This document shows positions 15,827-25,068 of a stretch of 59,571 nucleotides of DNA, one piece after another (position 1 is the stretch's first letter; each line of letters opens with the position of its first letter). The stretch spans positions 9,304-68,874 of the forward strand of contig NZ_KK211357.1 of NCBI RefSeq assembly GCF_000621845.1, given 5' to 3'. The notes below the pieces were generated by a model. That model was not told the origin of the DNA. It ran no database searches and was given only the letters and a program-made list of their open reading frames with translations. This stretch comes from Ruminococcus flavefaciens MA2007. GTDB taxonomy: Bacteria > Bacillota > Clostridia > Oscillospirales > Ruminococcaceae. The translations under genes and the position numbers were made by a program.

Positions 15827-16984
15827 ATGACCAGAACGGATAACAAGGTATCATTCAGCTTATCTTCGATTTGCTTTCTGATATATTTTCTGTTAAAGCC
15901 GTTTTATCTTTTTGACAGCGGCACCTTGCAGCTGGGCGATTTCTTCCTGCTGCTTTCCTTTGCCTTTCTGGTATATGAAAGGAAAAAGGGACTCAGAAAC
16001 GAGGATCAGATATTCGAGCTATTCCTCGTCTGTGTTTTTATCATTAATTTTATCTACTTTTTCATATTTCACGGCAGTGAATTCCTGAAATCCTGTCTGT
16101 ATTACATATTCAACCTGATAGTCATACTGTGCTTCAGGCACTTTATGTATGACAGAAAATGGCTGAATGCTCTCGGAGTTGTTTGCAAATTCAACCTGCT
16201 GATACAGCTGGCGATATTCCTGCTCCACAGGGGCGCCTACTGGGAGGGCACATACAGATACATGGGAACCTATACCGATCCTAACCAGATGGGATTCGCG
16301 GTAGTTTCCACACTGGCGATACTCTTCCTGCTCAAGGACAAATGGAAATACCTGTACGTCCTTGTAGCGGCACTGCTTATAGTTCAGACCTCGTCGGGCG
16401 GTATGCTCATAACCCTCTGCCTGCTGGTAGGTCTCGACTCTATGATAATACTGAAAAAAGCTATGGATAACGGCGGTATATCCTATACATTATTATTTAT
16501 TATAATACTCGGTATCGGAGCTGTTATCATTCTCATTATGGCAGATATCATCCATATCGACTGGGATCACTTCCGTATTTCAGATAAGCTCCAGAGCAAT
16601 GATTCTGTGCTCCAGAGCTTTATCAATGACCGAGCGCTCAATGTCGCTCAGGAACACCCCGAGTACTTCCTTTTCGGATACGGCGAGGGCTTCTCCTTCC
16701 CGAGATACGGACACAGCGAAGAGCTCCATTCAACATGGATATCACTGTGCTATTATTACGGAGTTCTCCCCTTCTTTATTCTTCTTGCGTGGATATACTC
16801 CAATCTAAAGCATATAAAACTGGAAGTAGTGCCTGTGTACGTTGCCATATTCCTTGAGGCATTCACACTTGCAAACCACAGACAGGCTTCATTCTGGATG
16901 ATAATCCTGCTTGCAAACGTATGCTGCCGAGACGACAGCGCTTATGAATATGAATCAGAAATTGAGGAGATAAAAAGTGCATAA
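15827..16984 (+). CDS. Wzy-like O-antigen/EPS polymerase
   Basis: A 385-residue membrane protein with about ten predicted helices and a large extracellular loop (about residues 245-290, containing FGYGEGFSFPRYGHSEELHSTW). This is the usual shape and motif style of O-antigen ligase/polymerase proteins. It would polymerise the repeat units outside the membrane. It overlaps the next gene by 8 bp. Such proteins are poorly conserved, so the call rests on topology, loop and operon context. Confidence 0.82.
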   Translation: MTRTDNKVSFSLSSICFLIYFLLKPFYLFDSGTLQLGDFFLLLSFAFLVYERKKGLRNEDQIFELFLVCVFIINFIYFFIFHGSEFLKSCLYYIFNLIVILCFRHFMYDRKWLNALGVVCKFNLLIQLAIFLLHRGAYWEGTYRYMGTYTDPNQMGFAVVSTLAILFLLKDKWKYLYVLVAALLIVQTSSGGMLITLCLLVGLDSMIILKKAMDNGGISYTLLFIIILGIGAVIILIMADIIHIDWDHFRISDKLQSNDSVLQSFINDRALNVAQEHPEYFLFGYGEGFSFPRYGHSEELHSTWISLCYYYGVLPFFILLAWIYSNLKHIKLEVVPVYVAIFLEAFTLANHRQASFWMIILLANVCCRDDSAYEYESEIEEIKSA

Positions 16985-17915
16985 TTGTTTAGTGACGGTA
17001 TTTTGTCTCGCATATAACCACGAGAAATATATCAGAACTACCTTTGAAGGCTTTGTTAAGCAAAAGACCACATTCAAATTCAAGGTCCTCGTACACGATG
17101 ACGCTTCAACAGACAGTACTCCCGATATAATAAGAGAGTATATGGAAAAATATCCCGATATGTTTGAAGCCATAATGCAGGAGGAGAACAAATATCAGCA
17201 GGGCATAGATATCGAGGATAAATATATCCTGCCCAAAATCGACACCAAGTATGTAGCATCCTGCGAATGCGATGACTACTGGACTGATCCGAACAAGCTT
17301 CAGATGCAGGTCGAATACATGGAAAAACACCCCGATTGCTCTCTTTGTGTACATGACACGGAGAAGATATTTGAAAACGGCACATCTACAGGAAAAAGCT
17401 TCAATCCCTCACGCAAGGAACGGGATTACAACTTCAAGGATATCGCCCTTTCGGAGCCGTCGGCATATTTCCATTTCAGCTCGCTTATGTGGAGAAACGA
17501 TACTTTCAGGGAGAAAAATCCTGCCTTTGAAATGAAAGGCATCGGAGATTATCCTATGGCGCTGTATTTTGCTTCAATAGGCTATATCCACTACATACCC
17601 AAGATAATGTCATGCTACAGACTGAATTCCATTGGCTCATGGTCATCTATGATGGATTCGGACAACAGCAAAAAGGTTATACAGCATAAGAACATCATCA
17701 AGGGCTTCCAGTCTATAGATGAATACACAAGGCATAAGTACTCACCTATTATCAAAAAGGCTATAAACCGTGAGGAAGCCAAGATAATGGTGCTTGAGAA
17801 CAAATATGCGTTCCTGTTAGCTTCGCCGCGCTGCTTCGCCGCTTTTTGCAGAACTATGACTCATAAAACAGTCAGAAAGCTGAACGATAAGATACAGGCG
17901 GTGCGCGGAAAATGA
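16977..17915 (+). CDS. GT2-family glycosyltransferase
   Basis: 312 residues from a GTG start with GAGGAG upstream. A GT-A fold is shown by VTVFCLAYNHEKYIRTTFEGF, the VHDDAST nucleotide-binding segment and CECDDYWTDPNKLQMQVEYM with the metal-binding Asp pair. It adds a sugar to the EPS repeat unit. It overlaps the flippase gene by 4 bp. Confidence 0.93.
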   Translation: MHNCLVTVFCLAYNHEKYIRTTFEGFVKQKTTFKFKVLVHDDASTDSTPDIIREYMEKYPDMFEAIMQEENKYQQGIDIEDKYILPKIDTKYVASCECDDYWTDPNKLQMQVEYMEKHPDCSLCVHDTEKIFENGTSTGKSFNPSRKERDYNFKDIALSEPSAYFHFSSLMWRNDTFREKNPAFEMKGIGDYPMALYFASIGYIHYIPKIMSCYRLNSIGSWSSMMDSDNSKKVIQHKNIIKGFQSIDEYTRHKYSPIIKKAINREEAKIMVLENKYAFLLASPRCFAAFCRTMTHKTVRKLNDKIQAVRGK

Positions 17916-19363
17916 AGAGAGATACAGTAGTAACCAACCTTTTCTGGAGACTGGGAGAACGCTTCGGCGCAAAAATGGTACAATTCCTTGTACAGATGAT
18001 ACTTGCGAAAATGCTTGCGCCTGAAATATGGGGAACTATCGGTCTTATCCTCATATTCATCGAGATATTGCAGGTATTCATCGAAAGCGGACTCGGAAAT
18101 GCTCTCATTCAGAAAAAAGGCGCAGACGACCTTGACTTTTCCACCGTATTTTACTTCAACTGCGTGATATGCGGTGCGGCATATCTGCTGATGTTCTTCG
18201 CAGCGCCGCTGATAGCATGGTTTTATAAAGCTCCCGAGCTTACATCTGCTATCAGGGTAATGAGCCTTGTGCTTGTTGTTTCGGGACTGAAAAACGTTCA
18301 GCAGGCATATGTCAGCAAAAATATGCTGTTCAAGCGCTTCTTCTTTGCAACGCTTATCGGTACTTTGACCGCCGCTGTAATAGGAATCGCAATGGCGTAC
18401 TTCGGCTTCGGACTATGGGCTATCATCGCTCAGAACCTCATAAACGTGACCATTGATACCTGTATCCTCTGGATAACGGTAAAATGGCGTCCGAAAAAAG
18501 CCTTTTCATTCCAGCGCCTGAAGCAGCTCTACTCCTTCGGCTGGAAGCTCTTCGCTTCATCACTTATGGAGGTCATCTACCTTAAACTGAGAGGTCTTAT
18601 AATAGGAAGAAAATACTCCAAGGAGGACCTTGCGTATTATACCTACGGCGAGTACTTCCCTCAGTTTATAACGAGTATCCTCAATTCCTCCATAGACAGC
18701 GTACTGCTGCCGTCAATGTCAAGCGTTCAGGATTCGCGCGAAAATGTTAAAAATATGACAAGACGCGCCATAAAGATAGGTACCTACATACTCATGCCAT
18801 TCATGGTGGGTATCATGGTTTGTGCAGGACCTGTAGTAAGGATAGTTCTGACAGAAGATTGGCTGCCGGTAATACCTTACCTCAGGATACTGTGTATCTC
18901 CTATGCTTTCATGCCCATACATACTGCAAATCTCAACGCTATAAAGGCTATCGGAAGAAGCGATACCTACTTAAAGCTTGAAATAATCAAGAAATTCGTG
19001 GACTTCGCTTCTATACTTGCAACAATGTTCATATCTGTAAAAGCTATGGTATATGGTGTACTTGTAGCGTCTATCATCAGTCAGGTCATCAACGCATGGC
19101 CTAACAAAAAACTGCTGAACTACAGCTACCTCGAACAGGTAGCGGATATGATACCACAGATAATCGCGTCAACTATAATGGGCGCTGTTATATACCTTAT
19201 CAACCTTGTGGATATCCACTATCTGCTCATGCTGGCAATTCAGGTACCATTAGGCGTTATAGTATATATCATCTGCTCAAAGCTGATGCATATCGACAGC
19301 TTTGACTACCTGCTTGATGTAATAAAAAGTCTCTTAAACCGAAAGAAGGATAAAGAAATATGA
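17912..19363 (+). CDS. Wzx-type polysaccharide flippase
   Basis: A 483-residue MOP-superfamily exporter with about 12 to 14 helices. Family marks: the N-terminal NLFWRLGERFGAKMVQFLVQMILAKMLAP and GTIGLI segments and the central LYSFGWKLFASSL. It would flip lipid-linked repeat units across the membrane. It overlaps both neighbours by 4 bp. Confidence 0.93.
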   Translation: MKRDTVVTNLFWRLGERFGAKMVQFLVQMILAKMLAPEIWGTIGLILIFIEILQVFIESGLGNALIQKKGADDLDFSTVFYFNCVICGAAYLLMFFAAPLIAWFYKAPELTSAIRVMSLVLVVSGLKNVQQAYVSKNMLFKRFFFATLIGTLTAAVIGIAMAYFGFGLWAIIAQNLINVTIDTCILWITVKWRPKKAFSFQRLKQLYSFGWKLFASSLMEVIYLKLRGLIIGRKYSKEDLAYYTYGEYFPQFITSILNSSIDSVLLPSMSSVQDSRENVKNMTRRAIKIGTYILMPFMVGIMVCAGPVVRIVLTEDWLPVIPYLRILCISYAFMPIHTANLNAIKAIGRSDTYLKLEIIKKFVDFASILATMFISVKAMVYGVLVASIISQVINAWPNKKLLNYSYLEQVADMIPQIIASTIMGAVIYLINLVDIHYLLMLAIQVPLGVIVYIICSKLMHIDSFDYLLDVIKSLLNRKKDKEI

Positions 19364-20577
19364 AAAAACTTATGATACTGGGCGGATCGGCTTTCATACT
19401 CCCCGTCATAGAAAAGGCTCACCAGCTGGGCTGCTATGTTATTACCTGCGATTATCTTCCCGATAATATCGCTCATAAGTATTCCGACGAATACTGCAAC
19501 GTAAGCGTTATCGACAAGGAGGCTGTTCTCGAGGCTGCTAAAAAGCACAATGTAGACGGCATCATCTCATTTGCCTGCGATCCCGGCGTTGCTTCGGCAG
19601 CTTACGCAGCAGACAAAATGGGACTCCCCTTCCAGGGGCCATATGAATCAGTAAAAATTCTTCAGGATAAGGGACTTTTCCGTAAATTCCTTACCGACAA
19701 CGGCTTCAACTGCCCTCATTCAAAGAGCTACAGCGACAAGAATGCGCCTTTCAATGATATCGACTTCTTTGACTGGCCTGTTATCGTAAAGCCTGTTGAC
19801 TCAGCAGGCAGCAAGGGCGTTACAAGAGTTGACGATCCTGCAAAGCTCCCCGAGGCTATCGAGATTGCTCTGGACTGCGGTCACAACGGACAGTTCATCA
19901 TCGAGGACTTCATTACATTCAAGGGCTTCCACAGCGACGGAGACTTCTTTACAGTGGACGGAAAGATAGTATTCGGTCCATTTGCAGACCAGCTCTTCGA
20001 CAAGCAGGCTGTTAATCCATACACACCTGCTATGCTGATATGGCCTGCTACAATGTCAGCCGATGACGACAAGGCGCTCCATGATGACCTCCAGAGACTT
20101 ATGGATCTGCTCAATATGAAAACAGGTATCTATAACATCGAAGCCTGCGTAGGCGCAAACGGCAAGCCCTACATCATGGAGGTATCTCCCCGCGGAGGCG
20201 GCTGCCGAATCGCTGAGATACAGAATATGGCATACGGCGAAAATGCCGACCTTATCGAAAATGAGATAAGAAAGGCAGTAGGACTTCCTCTTACAAAGAT
20301 AGAGGAGGGCAAGTGCGACGGTCACTGGGTACAGTTCGATATCCATTCCGATACAGACCGTGACCGTATCCTCAAGGCTATCACCATTGATCCCGAGATA
20401 GAAAAGAACAACGTAAAATACACTATGATAACTGCTAAGGCAGGCGATGTTGTAAAGCCATTCACAGGCGCTAACATGACTCTCGGCGACCTGTTCCTGA
20501 GATTTGATACCCGTGAGGAGCTTGACAAGGCTATGTCCGATCCGTCACAGTGGCTCAAAATCGAATATCAGGACTGA
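19360..20577 (+). CDS. ATP-grasp ligase
   Basis: A 405-residue ATP-grasp enzyme. It has a pre-ATP-grasp Rossmann-like N-terminus (KLMILGGSAFILPVIEKAHQLG), an ATP-binding domain (WPVIVKPVDSAGSKGVTRVDD) and the metal-binding strand (YIMEVSPRGGGCRIAE). These enzymes join a carboxylate to an amine or thiol with ATP. In an EPS operon with aminotransferases it may put an amino acid or carboxylate on an amino sugar. The product is unknown. Confidence 0.88.
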   Translation: MKKLMILGGSAFILPVIEKAHQLGCYVITCDYLPDNIAHKYSDEYCNVSVIDKEAVLEAAKKHNVDGIISFACDPGVASAAYAADKMGLPFQGPYESVKILQDKGLFRKFLTDNGFNCPHSKSYSDKNAPFNDIDFFDWPVIVKPVDSAGSKGVTRVDDPAKLPEAIEIALDCGHNGQFIIEDFITFKGFHSDGDFFTVDGKIVFGPFADQLFDKQAVNPYTPAMLIWPATMSADDDKALHDDLQRLMDLLNMKTGIYNIEACVGANGKPYIMEVSPRGGGCRIAEIQNMAYGENADLIENEIRKAVGLPLTKIEEGKCDGHWVQFDIHSDTDRDRILKAITIDPEIEKNNVKYTMITAKAGDVVKPFTGANMTLGDLFLRFDTREELDKAMSDPSQWLKIEYQD

Positions 20578-20591
20578 GCAAATGATAATAT

Positions 20592-21536
20592 ATGAAAGAG
20601 ATAGGCGGATACATCGAGTTTGAGACCTTTTATTCGGATATGCTGTATGACGACGGCATTAAGCTGAACTGCGGCAGAAACGGCTTTGCATATCTTATCG
20701 AGAGCAGAAACATCAAAAAAGTACGCTTTCCGAAAATGATGTGCGATTCAAATGACAAGGTGCTCAGCAATTATGATTTGAATGTGAGATATTACTCCAT
20801 AGGCAGTGACCTGAAAATGGAGGATATCACTTTAGATGAGGATGAATGGCTGTACGTGGTGAATTACTACGGTCAGCTCACAGACGAATATATCATGTCG
20901 CTGAAGAAAAAATACGACAGGATAATTCTTGACAATGCGCAGGCATATTTCCACAGACCTGTAAAGGGCATAGATACTGTCTATACCTGCCGAAAATTCT
21001 TCGGAGTCGCCGACGGAGCCATACTTTACACCGACGCAAAGCTTGACAGACAGCTCCCTGTTGACGAATCCTTCGGAAGAATGAATTTCCTTCTTGGCAG
21101 ATTCGAGAGAACAGCCTCCGAGTTTTACGGTGAATATGCCGCAAACAACGATATGTTCTTCGACGAGCCTGTCAAAAGAATGTCACGGCTTACGGAGAAT
21201 ATCCTCCACGGGATAGACTACGGTCTTATCGAAAGGAAAAGAACGGAAAACTTCAGGACCTATCATGAGGCTTTCGCTTCCGTAAATAAGCTGGAGCTAA
21301 ATATCCCTGCCGGAGCTTTCATGTATCCGCTGTATATCGAAAACGGCAAGGCTATAAGAAAAAAACTTCAGGATATGAAGATATATATCCCAACATTATG
21401 GCCTAATGTACTTGAAAACTGCACTAAATCAGATGCGGAATACGACATGGCAGAAAACATACTCCCTCTGCCCTGCGATCAGAGGTATTCACACAACGAA
21501 ATCAAATATGTAATCGAGGCGATAAATAATGTATAA
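20592..21536 (+). CDS. Short, divergent DegT-like PLP protein
   Basis: A 314-residue protein that follows the DegT fold but is about 60 residues shorter than usual. RIILDNAQAYF stands where DegT proteins have DAAHAFG. YTCRKFFGVADGAIL aligns with SFHATK-x-x-x-x-x-GGAL, and its Lys falls exactly on the Schiff-base position. The usual N-terminal glycine-rich substrate loop is weak. It may be an active aminotransferase with an unusual substrate, or a partner of the neighbouring DegT enzymes. It overlaps the next GNAT gene by 8 bp. Confidence 0.72.
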   Translation: MKEIGGYIEFETFYSDMLYDDGIKLNCGRNGFAYLIESRNIKKVRFPKMMCDSNDKVLSNYDLNVRYYSIGSDLKMEDITLDEDEWLYVVNYYGQLTDEYIMSLKKKYDRIILDNAQAYFHRPVKGIDTVYTCRKFFGVADGAILYTDAKLDRQLPVDESFGRMNFLLGRFERTASEFYGEYAANNDMFFDEPVKRMSRLTENILHGIDYGLIERKRTENFRTYHEAFASVNKLELNIPAGAFMYPLYIENGKAIRKKLQDMKIYIPTLWPNVLENCTKSDAEYDMAENILPLPCDQRYSHNEIKYVIEAINNV

Positions 21537-22059
21537 ACTCCGCGAATTGGAAAGCAGGGATCTTGCCACAATAAACTCATGGAGAAACGATCCCGAGCTG
21601 ATAAGTCATCTCGGCGCACCCTACAGATACATCAACCTGAGAGTTGACGAGGAATGGTTCGAGAATTATATGAAGTCACGCTCACGCAATGTAAGGTGCT
21701 CTATCGTTGATGAAAACGACGATGTGCTTTACGGTCTTATCAGTCTTACAAATATAGATCAGTTCAATCAGTGCGCCGAGCTTCACCTGATGATCGGCGA
21801 TATCGCACAGCGCGGCAAGGGTATCGGCACCTTTGCTGTAAAGGAGCTTCTTCACCACGCATTTATAAATCTTAATCTTCACAGAATAGAGCTTGCTTGT
21901 CTGGCTTCAAACGCAGTTTCGGCAAAGCTGTATGAGAACTGCGGCTTCGTAAAGGAAGGCGTTAAGCGCAGAGCTGTGTTCAAGCAGGGCGAATATATAG
22001 ATATGTATCTGTATTCTATTCTTAAAGAGGAATATATGGAGATAAAAGGAAATGAATGA
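21529..22059 (+). CDS. RimJ/RimL-type GNAT acetyltransferase
   Basis: A 176-residue GNAT with the acyl-CoA loop IAQRGKGIGTFAVKELLHHAF, then RIELACLASNAVSAKLYENCGFVKEG. This is the pattern of the RimJ/L and sugar-amine N-acetyltransferase group (PseH/WecD-like use). It lies between two DegT genes and overlaps the next by 8 bp, so an amino sugar is the likely acceptor. Confidence 0.9.
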   Translation: MYKLRELESRDLATINSWRNDPELISHLGAPYRYINLRVDEEWFENYMKSRSRNVRCSIVDENDDVLYGLISLTNIDQFNQCAELHLMIGDIAQRGKGIGTFAVKELLHHAFINLNLHRIELACLASNAVSAKLYENCGFVKEGVKRRAVFKQGEYIDMYLYSILKEEYMEIKGNE

Positions 22060-23170
22060 TAATATTTTAGTTACCAGATCCTCAATGCCCGATTTTGAGG
22101 AATACTGCAACGAGATAAAAGATATGTGGGACAGCCACTGGCTCACAAATATGGGCGAAAAGCATATGCAGCTCCAGAAAGAGCTTGAGGAAAGATTCGA
22201 CGTTCCTCACGTTACACTTTATACCAACGGACACCTTGCTCTGGAAAATATAATCGCTGCTATGAACCTGCCAAAGGGCGGCGAGGTAATAACCACCCCC
22301 TTTACATTTGCTTCAACTACACACGCTATCGTAAGAAACGGACTTACTCCCGTATTCTGCGATATCAATGACACAGACTACACCATAAATACAGACCTTA
22401 TCGAAAGGCTCATCACAGACAATACCTGTGCTATAGTTCCTGTTCATGTATACGGCAATCTCTGCGACGTTGAAAAGATACAGAAGATAGCCGACAAGTA
22501 TGACCTCAAGGTAATATACGACGCCGCTCACGCTTTCGGAGTTACATATAAGGGCGAAAGCGCAGCCCGCTTCGGAAACGCGTCCATGTTCAGCTTCCAC
22601 GCTACAAAGGTATTCAATACTATCGAGGGCGGTGCGCTCTGCTTCAAGGACGACAGTCTCGTTCAGAAGCTCAACGATATGAAGAACTTCGGCATACACG
22701 GTCCCGAGGACGTCGCATACATAGGCGGAAACGCCAAGATGAACGAGTTTCAGGCTGCTATGGGTATATGCAACCTGAGACACATCGACGAAGAGATAGA
22801 AAAGAGACGCAAGGTCACAGAGCTCTACAGAAGCCGCCTCGAAAACGTCAACGGTATAAAACTCTGCAAGCCTCAGCAGGACGTTAAGCCAAATTACGGA
22901 TATTTCCCTGTTGTATTCGACGAAAAGCTCTTCGGTGCAACAAGAAACGAGGTATTCAAGGCTCTTGCTGAAAACGGCATAAATGCAAGAAAGTATTTCT
23001 ACCCCATTTCCAATACATTTGAGTGCTTCCACGGAAAGTACGACGTAAACCAGACTCCCGTTGCTCTCCATGTCAGCAAGCGTGTGCTCACACTTCCGCT
23101 GTATGCTGACCTCAGCGAGGAGATAGTTGAAAAGATATGTGATATAATCCTCGGCTTGAGAAAAAGCTGA
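22052..23170 (+). CDS. DegT/DnrJ-family PLP aminotransferase
   Basis: A 372-residue sugar aminotransferase. Marks: LTNMGEKHMQLQKELEERF, the PLP phosphate segment YTNGHLALENII, IYDAAHAFGV and the Schiff-base Lys in SFHATKVFNTIEGGAL. A C-terminal GINARKYFYPISN segment matches FdtB/QdtB-type enzymes. Together with the preceding GNAT it suggests a 3- or 4-acetamido-deoxy sugar. It is the last biosynthetic gene before the export-control kinase. Confidence 0.93.
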   Translation: MNDNILVTRSSMPDFEEYCNEIKDMWDSHWLTNMGEKHMQLQKELEERFDVPHVTLYTNGHLALENIIAAMNLPKGGEVITTPFTFASTTHAIVRNGLTPVFCDINDTDYTINTDLIERLITDNTCAIVPVHVYGNLCDVEKIQKIADKYDLKVIYDAAHAFGVTYKGESAARFGNASMFSFHATKVFNTIEGGALCFKDDSLVQKLNDMKNFGIHGPEDVAYIGGNAKMNEFQAAMGICNLRHIDEEIEKRRKVTELYRSRLENVNGIKLCKPQQDVKPNYGYFPVVFDEKLFGATRNEVFKALAENGINARKYFYPISNTFECFHGKYDVNQTPVALHVSKRVLTLPLYADLSEEIVEKICDIILGLRKS

Positions 23171-23221
23171 TGAAATATCATTGAAGGCTGTAAAAATACA
23201 CTTTTTAGAAAGGCTGAAACC

Positions 23222-24754
23222 ATGAGGAATGATGAAAAAAACGTAATTGATTTTAAGGAGATTTTTTCTCTTATTTTCAGAAGATTATGGCTTATAATCC
23301 TTTTCGCCCTTTGCGGCGGTTTAATTGCTTTCTGCGTAACCAAGTATTTCATCACACCAAAGTACGAAGCACACCTTAACCTTTATGTTCAGAGCAGCGC
23401 TGCCATTGTCAAGAACGGCAGCTCTGCAAGCGATAAAGGAAACGACGTAAACAACCTGAAACAGCTCACAAATACTTATATCGAGGTCCTCAATGACGAC
23501 CTCGTTATGCAGGATATGAGCAGCGAGCTTATAAAAAGATTCGGCGAGGACAGGATAAGACCTGTTTTCACTATCGACAAGGAACACAATATCCCTGCAA
23601 GCGAGCTCCGCAGCACTATCTTTATCGAGAGTGTTCCCGATACTCTCGTTCTCAAGCTCAAGGTAATAACCAAGGATCCTGAAGTATCCGTTGCTATCTG
23701 CAACTACTTCGCAGTATATTCCGACCAGTATCTCCAGAAGGCTATCGGAAACGAATGTATAGCTAAGTATATGACATGGGCAAAGTACAACGATGTCCCT
23801 GTTTCTCCTAATAAGGTAAAGAATACTGCTCTCGGTATGGTAGCAGGTATACTCATTTCACTGCTCCTTATATTCATTATGGACTTCTTTGACGATTCCG
23901 TAAGAAACGTAAATACTCTCAGCAACAGATATGGCACAGCCGTTATCGGTGAGGTCGGACACTTCAAGAACAAGTTCAGAAGCGGCGAAAAGAAAAGCCG
24001 ATTTGTCAGCCTTTTCAACAAATACGTTCCATTTACTGTTGTTGAGAACTACAAGGCTATCCGTACAAGTATAATCTACTCCCTTTCATCTTACGACAAG
24101 AAGGTCATCTCCGTTTCATCGGCAGAGCCATTCGAGGGCAAATCCGTTACTGCTGCTAATATCGCAATCACCCTTGCACAGGGCGGAAACAAGGTGCTCC
24201 TTATCGACGCCGACCTGAGAAATCCTGTTCAGCATGAGATATTCCGCATCAGCGAGAAAAAAGGTCTTGCAAATGCTCTTACCAATATTTCCGACCTTGA
24301 CAGATGCATAAAGAAGACCTTTATGGATAAGCTGGATATCCTTTCAGCAGGCGACGCTGTAGCTAATCCGTCAGAGCTGGTAGCTTCCGAGAATATGGAT
24401 AAGCTCCTTGAAAAGCTTGAGGAAAAGTACACCTACATCATTATAGATACACCTGCCGTAAACTTCTTCACTGACGCAGTTGAAATCGCTAAGAAGGTCT
24501 CGGGCATGATAATGGTAGTAAGATACAAGGAAACATCGGCTGCCGATATCGACTCTGCAATGAGCAGAATCGAGTTCTTCGAGGCAAATATGCTTGGATT
24601 CATCATCAACGATATGAAGACCAACAAGAAGTACAATAAGTTCGTTGCTCCGAACAGAAGTATCCTGCCTGCTCCGAAGATGACAGACGCTCAGATACAG
24701 AACAAAAACGTCAATAAAAACAGAAATACAGGCAGCAGTAAACCTAAGAGATAA
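23222..24754 (+). CDS. Fused Wzz/CpsC-CpsD-type chain-length regulator and BY-kinase
   Basis: A 510-residue protein. The Wzz domain has two membrane helices (about residues 20-42 and 200-222) around an extracellular region. The cytosolic bacterial tyrosine kinase domain (about 270-450) has Walker A (SSAEPFEGKSVTAANIA), Walker A' (VLLIDADLR) and Walker B (YIIIDTPAV). In most Firmicutes CpsC and CpsD are separate; here they are fused as in proteobacterial Wzc. The C-terminus (NKNRNTGSSKPKR) has no tyrosine cluster, so the usual autophosphorylation switch may be missing. It lies 51 bp after the last sugar gene. The stop codon is at the left arm of repeat copy 3. Confidence 0.92.
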   Translation: MRNDEKNVIDFKEIFSLIFRRLWLIILFALCGGLIAFCVTKYFITPKYEAHLNLYVQSSAAIVKNGSSASDKGNDVNNLKQLTNTYIEVLNDDLVMQDMSSELIKRFGEDRIRPVFTIDKEHNIPASELRSTIFIESVPDTLVLKLKVITKDPEVSVAICNYFAVYSDQYLQKAIGNECIAKYMTWAKYNDVPVSPNKVKNTALGMVAGILISLLLIFIMDFFDDSVRNVNTLSNRYGTAVIGEVGHFKNKFRSGEKKSRFVSLFNKYVPFTVVENYKAIRTSIIYSLSSYDKKVISVSSAEPFEGKSVTAANIAITLAQGGNKVLLIDADLRNPVQHEIFRISEKKGLANALTNISDLDRCIKKTFMDKLDILSAGDAVANPSELVASENMDKLLEKLEEKYTYIIIDTPAVNFFTDAVEIAKKVSGMIMVVRYKETSAADIDSAMSRIEFFEANMLGFIINDMKTNKKYNKFVAPNRSILPAPKMTDAQIQNKNVNKNRNTGSSKPKR

Positions 24755-25068
24755 TAAAAATCAGCGATACACATTAACCGCAATAATTATATAGAAGCTT
24801 ATATTTATTTATGGGGGAAACCTTTCTGAGGAAAGCGTTTCCCCCATACCCCTTTCCAAAGACTTTTATCTGGTTTTTTCGCAGATAGGGCGCTTCATAA
24901 ATAAAAAAATCCTGCAAAATGCAGGAGCGCCCTATCTGTGAAAAAACAAAACGAAAGTTTTAGGGAGAGAGTTTGAGAGAAGCCCCTTTTTCAAAAGGGG
25001 TTCTCTCAATAATTAACATAAAATTTCTGTATAAATACTATGGTTATAGTGTATCGCTGATTTTTATT
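24753..25068 (-). repeat. Terminator-nested repeat, copy 3 (minus orientation), 20-bp perfect arms
   Basis: The core of about 276 bp (24773-25048) is in reverse orientation to copies 1, 2 and 5. The arms AATAAAAATCAGCGATACAC (24753-24772) and its exact complement (25049-25068) occur only here. The left arm starts inside the stop codon of the kinase gene and the right arm contains the stop of the minus-strand LRR gene. The A-run/T-run at the outer ends is what a bidirectional Rho-independent terminator would show. Confidence 0.92.
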
